The translations under genes were made by a program, and so were the position numbers. Shown piece after piece: positions 8,022 to 12,208 of a DNA stretch of 12,208 nt; the stretch's first letter is position 1; each line of letters starts with the position of its first letter. Location: NCBI GenBank assembly GCA_000316135.1, contig JH994062.1, positions 11,649 to 23,856 on the forward strand, in the 5' to 3' direction. Source of the DNA: Trachipleistophora hominis. Taxonomy: Eukaryota; Microsporidia; Pleistophoridae. Under the pieces are notes generated by a model. That model was not told the DNA's origin and ran no database searches. It worked only from the letters and a program-made list of their open reading frames with translations.

Positions 8022-9152
8022 ATGTCTCAAATAATATGCCTAGCAGGCGCAACCGGCACAGGAAAGACAGCACTAGCACTGAAACTTGCACACAATCTGA
8101 ACACAAAGATACTGAGCTGTGATTCCGTACAAATATTCAGAGAGCTTAACATCGGCAGCAACAAGGAACGTGAAAATCACTTAATGGTTGATGTAAAACA
8201 CTATGGCGAGAAGTACGACGTAGAAAAGTACGTGAATGACAGTTTGAACGTTATCAAAAACATGGAGGACTGCAATCGTTTGGTTGATTGTGATGGATCG
8301 GTGCGTGTGCTTGTTGTTGGTGGATGCGGTTTGTACATGGAAAGACTGTCGAGTTGCTGTGCGAACGTGGTGAAAGTGTTTTTGTTTAAAAATAGACGAG
8401 TGCTTTACAGAGACTTGGACAGGAGGTGTGAGGAGATGGTGTTAAATGGACTGTTAGAGGAGACACTGCGAGTGTGTGTTAGAAATGATCAAATAAATGG
8501 TAAGGCTGGTGCATTTAATCCGTGTTCATATGGTGATAACGTCCTTAGAGATAATATTGTTGGTTGTAGTCTGCCATGTGTGGACAAGTCGTTGTCAACC
8601 GTAGAAAATGACGATAAACATGGAATGGACAGCTACGAGAGAAAATGTTGTGTTGAGAACGCTGAAGAGGATAAAGTTAATGATAAAGTAGGAAACAGTG
8701 GAAATGGAAACGAGGAGCATCAAACAACGACTGGTATGAATGAAACTTGTTTTAATGTAAATAATCACGTGATAAGAAATGATGATATTGTGAGTACTCG
8801 TCTACTCCCCATAGGCTACAAAGAGAGCTATAACTTTCTCATTGCTGGCGATTACTCCTACAACGCTTTTATATCGTTTTTAAACACTTTTAAAAAGAAT
8901 ACGAGAAACTACGTTAGGAGACAGGAAACGTTCTTTAAACGGAAAAATTACGTGTTTATAAATGCTGAGAGAGACGACTTGATGGAAAGGATTGCGGGTG
9001 TTATTGAGGGTGAGCGGGTAAGTGATGAATATGCATTCAAGTATTTTAAAACTTTGAAGCAGTATAAAACAGAGAATACGTACTTTAAAACCGAAGAAGA
9101 TTACGAAATGTTTAGGAAAAGATGTTATTATTTGCAATTAGAGCGTAACTAA
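8022..9152 (+). CDS. tRNA dimethylallyltransferase, reduced Mod5/MiaA type
   Basis: Transfers a dimethylallyl group from DMAPP to A37 of tRNAs that read codons beginning with U. Of 376 residues: P-loop GATGTGKT at 9-16; DSVQIF at 34-39, the 'DS.Q.Y' substrate and base motif; GGCGLY at 100-105, usually GGTGLY; RRVLYRDLDRRCEEMVLNGL at 125-144; IGYKE at 264-268; and NTRNYVRRQETFF at 293-305, the family's 'R.YaKRQ.tW' end with Phe in place of Trp. Between GGCGLY and the 'LY.R.d.R' helix only about 20 residues remain, so the central insertion segment with its conserved 'HPND..R..RaLE' stretch is absent. About 110 residues of Asn/Asp/Cys-rich low complexity (roughly 152-260) are inserted later. No C-terminal zinc finger of the yeast Mod5 type follows. 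The start at 8022 is chosen because MSQIICLAGATG fits the family and CCCC precedes it; 8013 would add three residues. The upstream open frame back to 7899 begins with GTG and is retroelement-derived. Confidence 0.88.
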   Translation: MSQIICLAGATGTGKTALALKLAHNLNTKILSCDSVQIFRELNIGSNKERENHLMVDVKHYGEKYDVEKYVNDSLNVIKNMEDCNRLVDCDGSVRVLVVGGCGLYMERLSSCCANVVKVFLFKNRRVLYRDLDRRCEEMVLNGLLEETLRVCVRNDQINGKAGAFNPCSYGDNVLRDNIVGCSLPCVDKSLSTVENDDKHGMDSYERKCCVENAEEDKVNDKVGNSGNGNEEHQTTTGMNETCFNVNNHVIRNDDIVSTRLLPIGYKESYNFLIAGDYSYNAFISFLNTFKKNTRNYVRRQETFFKRKNYVFINAERDDLMERIAGVIEGERVSDEYAFKYFKTLKQYKTENTYFKTEEDYEMFRKRCYYLQLERN

Positions 9153-9539
9153 AATGAATTTGATATTTAGCAATATGTTGAACGCGTTATATCGGGTGTA
9201 AAAGAATAATTTAAAAGAAAATACATTGTAAGAATACATTTATACCAAGAACGTAGACATTAATGCGTGTAGGCCCTTTATATCCACGTTTGTACATTAC
9301 TATGGTATCTTTATAAACGAACTGTTGATGTAAGCATCAGTAGCTTTATGATTTTTGACTGATTTTCTAATAATAAAATGTTTGTGCCATGTATACACCA
9401 AAATAATAGTAAATGATAATATTAATTGAGATCCTTTAAAGATATCAATAGTATTTGTTGGGCCGATACATATTGCAACATAAGGTGTGTTTTATTTACG
9501 TGATTAAATAGAGGAGGTTGACTCCGGGCCAACAATATT
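9153..9539. other. 3' spacer of the tRNA-modification gene
   Basis: No gene is seen. No close AATAAA follows the stop; the first clear one is near 9373. The part after about 9300 may be the 5' continuation of the integrase relic, because short forward fragments occur there, but I could not assign a motif with confidence. Confidence 0.4.
9454..9537. repeat. imperfect inverted repeat with GC-rich arms
   Basis: TTTGTTGGGCCG near 9454 and CCGGGCCAACAATA (9524-9537) are near-perfect inverted repeats, sharing TGTTGG-x-CC, about 60 bp apart. A smaller GGAG/CTCC pair lies inside the right arm. The arms are conspicuous in AT-rich sequence. This could be a stem-loop or chance inside the retroelement relic. 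Confidence 0.3.
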
Positions 9540-10064
9540 AATGATCACAAACATTGTTTTTTTTTCAAAAACATCGTTATAAATTTAAAGAATAGGTGGA
9601 TAGACTGATAAACATCATCTGTTTTAGAATGGCAAGATTTGTGTTACGTAAAAGAACAAGATAATCGATTTAAAGCCTGTTTAAGAAGTTTTATAGAAAT
9701 TTCTAGGTAATAAATGGGCAGCGGGTGCTGATCATTTAGACACCTTGTTGGCCTATATTGATGTGGACAACCAGACAAGATTATTAAAGATACATTAAAT
9801 GACAATTACATTCATCATTGTCTATAAGTAAATGTTTATTTTCTATTAAATTATCTTTCTATAGTCTTAAACAGGATCCTAAGAAATTCTATTTAAATAT
9901 ATTCAACTACTCTGTATAGCCTCATGTACAGAACGAATGGTATGCTTAGATAAATCAACTTGGTGTGTGAGGAAGTGTGAGGCGTTAATTAAACTGACTT
10001 TCAAGCAAAAAAAAACTTAGATAAATCAACCGTGAACCAAGGCTGGTTGCCACCCTTGATCCTA
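9540..10064 (+). pseudogene. broken retroviral-type integrase (Ty3/gypsy-like)
   Basis: An inactive integrase in the expected order and spacing. Frame 0: NDHKHCFFFK (9540-9569) at the GH-x-G-x2-K part of the zinc-binding domain, then RW (9594-9599). Frame 1: ICVT then a stop at 9649 then KNK, at the C-x2-C-x3-K position, 14 residues after that W as in the family. IIDLKPV (9661-9681) sits at the first catalytic Asp, with D at 9667, and GNKWAAGADHLDTLLAYI (9706-9759) followed by DNQT matches the 'GNkY...vDh.t....y...NqT' stretch. Frame 0 again: YRTNGMLR (9927-9950) and a stop at 9951 occupy the 'NG..ER.N' catalytic-Glu site, about 94 residues after the first Asp, as expected. WLPPLIL (10044-10064) follows. 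The catalytic Glu and the second Asp are not preserved. There are five or more stops and two or more frameshifts. The call is by eye; a homology search would settle it. Confidence 0.62.
9945..10030. repeat. 15-bp direct repeat pair in the integrase relic
   Basis: CTTAGATAAATCAAC occurs exactly at 9945-9959 and 10016-10030, 71 bp apart, so it duplicates the bases around the former catalytic-Glu site. It is probably a small local duplication after the element died. A perfect AACCA-AGGC-TGGTT hairpin follows at 10035-10048. Confidence 0.6.
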
Positions 10065-11003
10065 ACATCCTAGAGAGATGACTAAATAAACATAATCGTT
10101 TTGAAAAAAGGGGATTTGACCGAAACTACAGTATAATACAAAATTTAAAATATTATTTTCAACAGTATTATTAACAAAAACAAATATTCGCAGAATGTAG
10201 GCAATATGACCATCGTTTATCAAATTTCTATCGTCGTTTTTGTTAGCAAATAATTTACCTATCAATGTTAAAATAATGTGATGAATGTAATTGTAACAGT
10301 AAAAACGCATTTATAAACATTAAATATTTACGTATTATACCAAAATTTTATTTGCCAAACATTGTATTTATTTCGGTTATTGTTATTAATACAAGAAAGT
10401 TTAATGTTCCGCTTCAACCTAAGCTACGCTTTTACAATGATTATTGTATGTGATTAGATTAATATTATACACAGAAGTGATAAACGAACATAATAACTTA
10501 TTTTAATATATTTCTGTTTAAAATAGTTACTTTTCTTATTAATGAATGATAATATTAATAATTCATACATTACATTCTCCTCATTGTGGAACAAAAGCGA
10601 AACAAAATTTTAGCAAATATTGCACTATTAACAACTATAACTTAAAATATTACTGGCATAAGGTTACAAAGATGATTAACACTCTTTAGTATAACCATAA
10701 CATTTTTATCGTAATTTTATAACGATAGGTCTTTAGATGATTCTAGTAATTCTTATTACTCATAAATTATACGTGTTTGTCATTTATTTCATTTTGTGAT
10801 ATTAAGTCTTGTAGTGACACTGTATAATTACTGTGATATGTTAACCTTCCTCTCTTCTTCAACTTTCTCTGTGGAAAGTAATCGGTTTAGTATTTTTTAT
10901 TGATGAACACTATTACGGTAGAATGTAGAAATGAGAAGTTACATTAATTTTTACCAACTAACACTGTTTAACTGAGAATGCTTTGGAATGGCAACTATCA
11001 TTT
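10065..11003. other. AT-rich spacer between two retroelement relics
   Basis: No gene is supported. An ATG-initiated 82-codon frame on the minus strand (10062-10310) overlaps the end of the integrase relic and has no recognisable features, so I do not call it. An AT-rich stem ATGAAT/ATTCAT with a TAATATTA centre lies near 10543-10566. Gag, protease or terminal-repeat sequence could be here, but I see no motif. Confidence 0.4.
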
Positions 11004-11090
11004 CATATAATGATCATTTGAGATAGCATTGCTATCATATGCCATTATGCCATATGATGATCAATTAAGATAGCATTGCTATCATATGCC
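11004..11090. repeat. 40-bp palindromic direct repeat, two copies
   Basis: Units 11004-11043 and 11051-11090 differ at only three of 40 positions and are separated by 7 bp. Each contains the perfect palindrome GATAGCATTGCTATC (7-bp arms, one central base), and ATATGAT/ATCATAT arms enclose it in the second unit. The words CATTATGCCATAT (11043-11055) recur at 11241-11253. The second unit ends exactly where the RT relic becomes readable. Confidence 0.8.
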
Positions 11091-11737
11091 GCTTTCAAGA
11101 GAACGCAGGGTACATCCTAAGTGTTTGACTCTGTTAACGTAATACACTTCAGGTTGTAAACATCTGTAACACTCGAAAACAGTTAAAAATGGTACATGAC
11201 CAATAGATGCTCGTATTAACATGAGAGTCAATAACAATATCATTATGCCATATTTAATACCAATCGACTGATCATTAAACTTATAAAGCACTCATATTAT
11301 TCTCTCTTCATGATATTCATCCAATCTCCTATATTTCTTTTCTATAAGATCGCATGCAAACGATCAACCATTCTTTCTTGAAGAGACATATGCAATTAAT
11401 TATTCAACATTTATCCTAACACATATTTAACATACTCTTCCTGGTGAATTAGCACCTATCCTGGCCTGTTTAGCCTTGGTTCATGGAAGTCATTTGCAAG
11501 TTCACGAGATTACCGAGAATCCCCGTCCGTCGTCCGATTATTTTCACAGATAAATCAGTTGTTTGGACGATTTCCTTCAAGTATTACCAATAACCAACAT
11601 ATTAAGATGTTTAAACCTTTCAAAAATAGTATTAATCATGAATAGACCGTATTTTTCTCTGCCCAGAAACAGCAAAAGTACAAAAAATACAGCTTCAACG
11701 TATCCAGAATCGCTTGTTCATCATTTTATATCATGAA
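11090..11737 (+). pseudogene. broken Ty3/gypsy-type reverse transcriptase/RNase H
   Basis: Frame 2 from 11090 gives FQENAGYILS, then stops at 11126 and 11135, then LQVVNI (11147-11164), the order of the RT entry segment ('...L..GyI..S.SP...PVV.V'). Frame 1 gives KTVKNGT, a stop at 11197, then PIDARIN (11200-11220), the 'K.nGt.R...DyR.lN' motif. About 100 codons, including the YxDD catalytic region, seem deleted. Frame 2 resumes with TINHSFLKRHMQLIIQHLS (11360-11416; 'lRsFLG...yYR.FI..fS'), a stop at 11417, then FMEVICKFTRLPRIPVRRPI and IFTDKS (to 11557), with Q at 11588 and a stop at 11591. This matches the RT-RNase H connection and the first RNase H strand with its TD-x-S. Frame 1 RPYFSLPRNSKSTKNTASTY (11644-11703) fits the later RNase H strand ('hPi.y.Sr.l...e.ny'). 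Multiple stops, two frameshifts and the internal deletion make it inactive. It is the same family as the 7834-8010 fragment. Confidence 0.62.
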
Positions 11738-12208
11738 TGTCTCAATGTTATTGAATAACACCAGCTCATAGTGTGATATAAGATGAATGTAATGAATTTA
11801 ACTAAGTTTTATCCAGTTAGCATTAAATTCATTGTTATCACTTAAACACAATTTATAAAATTTAGGGTTATACAGTCCATCATCATAAGAATAATCTCTT
11901 CTGGTAATTAACTGCGCTATTCTGTTTATAAAACGGAAGGTTAAATTAATGTACATCGTATAAATTTATTTTTCCCTTGTTCTTAATCAAGGGAGTCTCT
12001 CCGCAGTTCCTCAATGAGGTTAAAGAATAGTTTTCAGTCAGTGGTAGTGTTTCTTTTACATATCATTATAAGGTTGCTGAGTAAGTTTATGAGCACGTAA
12101 TTGCATAACAACGTATAACTTTGTATTTTTATTAGTGTTAATTAAAGATCCCCATGACAGACAAGTCTTACATATTTTACCAAATTTAAAATTATCCTTT
12201 TTTTTAAA
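11738..12208. other. AT-rich right edge, possible retroelement continuation
   Basis: No gene is supported. Weak forward fragments such as LSLKHNL near 11840 and IKDPHDRQVLHILPNL near 12140-12190 lie where later RNase H and an integrase zinc finger would fall if the relic continued, but the match is too thin to annotate. The paired hairpins at 11973-12019 are the only clear structure. Confidence 0.35.
11973..12019. other. two adjacent perfect hairpins
   Basis: TCCCTTG (11973-11979) pairs with CAAGGGA (11988-11994) around an 8-nt loop. CCTCA (12009-12013) pairs with TGAGG (12015-12019) around one base. They lie 14 bp apart in a GC-richer patch (GTCTCTCCGCAG between them). This could be a small structured RNA, a protein-binding site or a terminal part of the retroelement. 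I recognise no RNA family. Confidence 0.4.

Noticed and set aside
9250..9360. Possible second Merlin-like fragment (LLWYLYKRTVDVSISS)
   Set aside because: Only one weak block, with no catalytic motif in the right place. The region is more likely the 5' flank of the integrase relic.
10062..10310. 82-codon minus-strand frame
   Set aside because: AT-rich Ile/Asn/Phe composition, no domain, overlaps the end of the integrase relic, and has no start motif. Chance openness is likely.
11082..11243. Minus-strand 53-codon frame with a signal-peptide-like start (MILLLTLMLI) and three cysteines
   Set aside because: It looked like a small secreted protein, but it is antisense to the RT entry motifs (KTVKNGT...PIDARIN) and ends inside the 40-bp repeat. 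There is no C-run start motif before its ATG.
1..12208. tRNA, rRNA or CRISPR array
   Set aside because: I found no T-arm-like GTTCRA box with flanking stems, no rRNA signature, and no evenly spaced repeats with unique spacers. The 20-bp array is contiguous and therefore a minisatellite.

Overview
The window looks like a piece of a gene-poor, AT-rich eukaryotic genome, most probably a microsporidian. This is inferred from the sequence alone. The support is: short intronless eukaryotic-type genes, C-run motifs (CCC or CCCC) within a few bases of two start codons, an AATAAA signal overlapping a stop codon, and long AT-rich spacers. I cannot name the genus.

Three protein-coding genes stand out. 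At 517-1530 (+) there is an orphan seven-pass membrane protein with strikingly GC-rich third codon positions. At 6027-6614 (-) there is a 195-residue protein that reads like the MAGE/Nse3 subunit of the SMC5/6 complex. At 8022-9152 (+) there is a tRNA dimethylallyltransferase (Mod5/MiaA family) that has kept its P-loop but lost the central insertion segment, and it carries a low-complexity loop elsewhere. The second and third genes are divergent, about 1.4 kb apart. Nothing ties the three into one pathway.

The spacers are mostly a graveyard of transposable elements. Reading all three forward frames gives (i) a broken Merlin/ISXO2-like DDE transposase at 3434-4292; (ii) a broken retroviral-type integrase, zinc finger plus core, at 9540-10064; (iii) a broken and internally deleted Ty3/gypsy-type reverse transcriptase/RNase H at 11090-11737; and (iv) a second small copy of the same RT/RNase H junction at 7834-8010, directly against the start of the tRNA-modification gene. 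All carry stops and frameshifts. These calls rest on motif order and spacing seen by eye; no database search was possible.

Other structure: a 20-bp minisatellite (7134-7240), a 60-bp tandem duplication (4702-4821), a palindrome-containing 40-bp repeat pair (11004-11090) ending at the RT relic, and two neighbouring perfect hairpins (11973-12019). The remaining stretches (1531-3433, 4293-6026, 6615-7833, 10065-11003, 11738-12208) show no gene I can support. I saw no tRNA, rRNA or CRISPR array.
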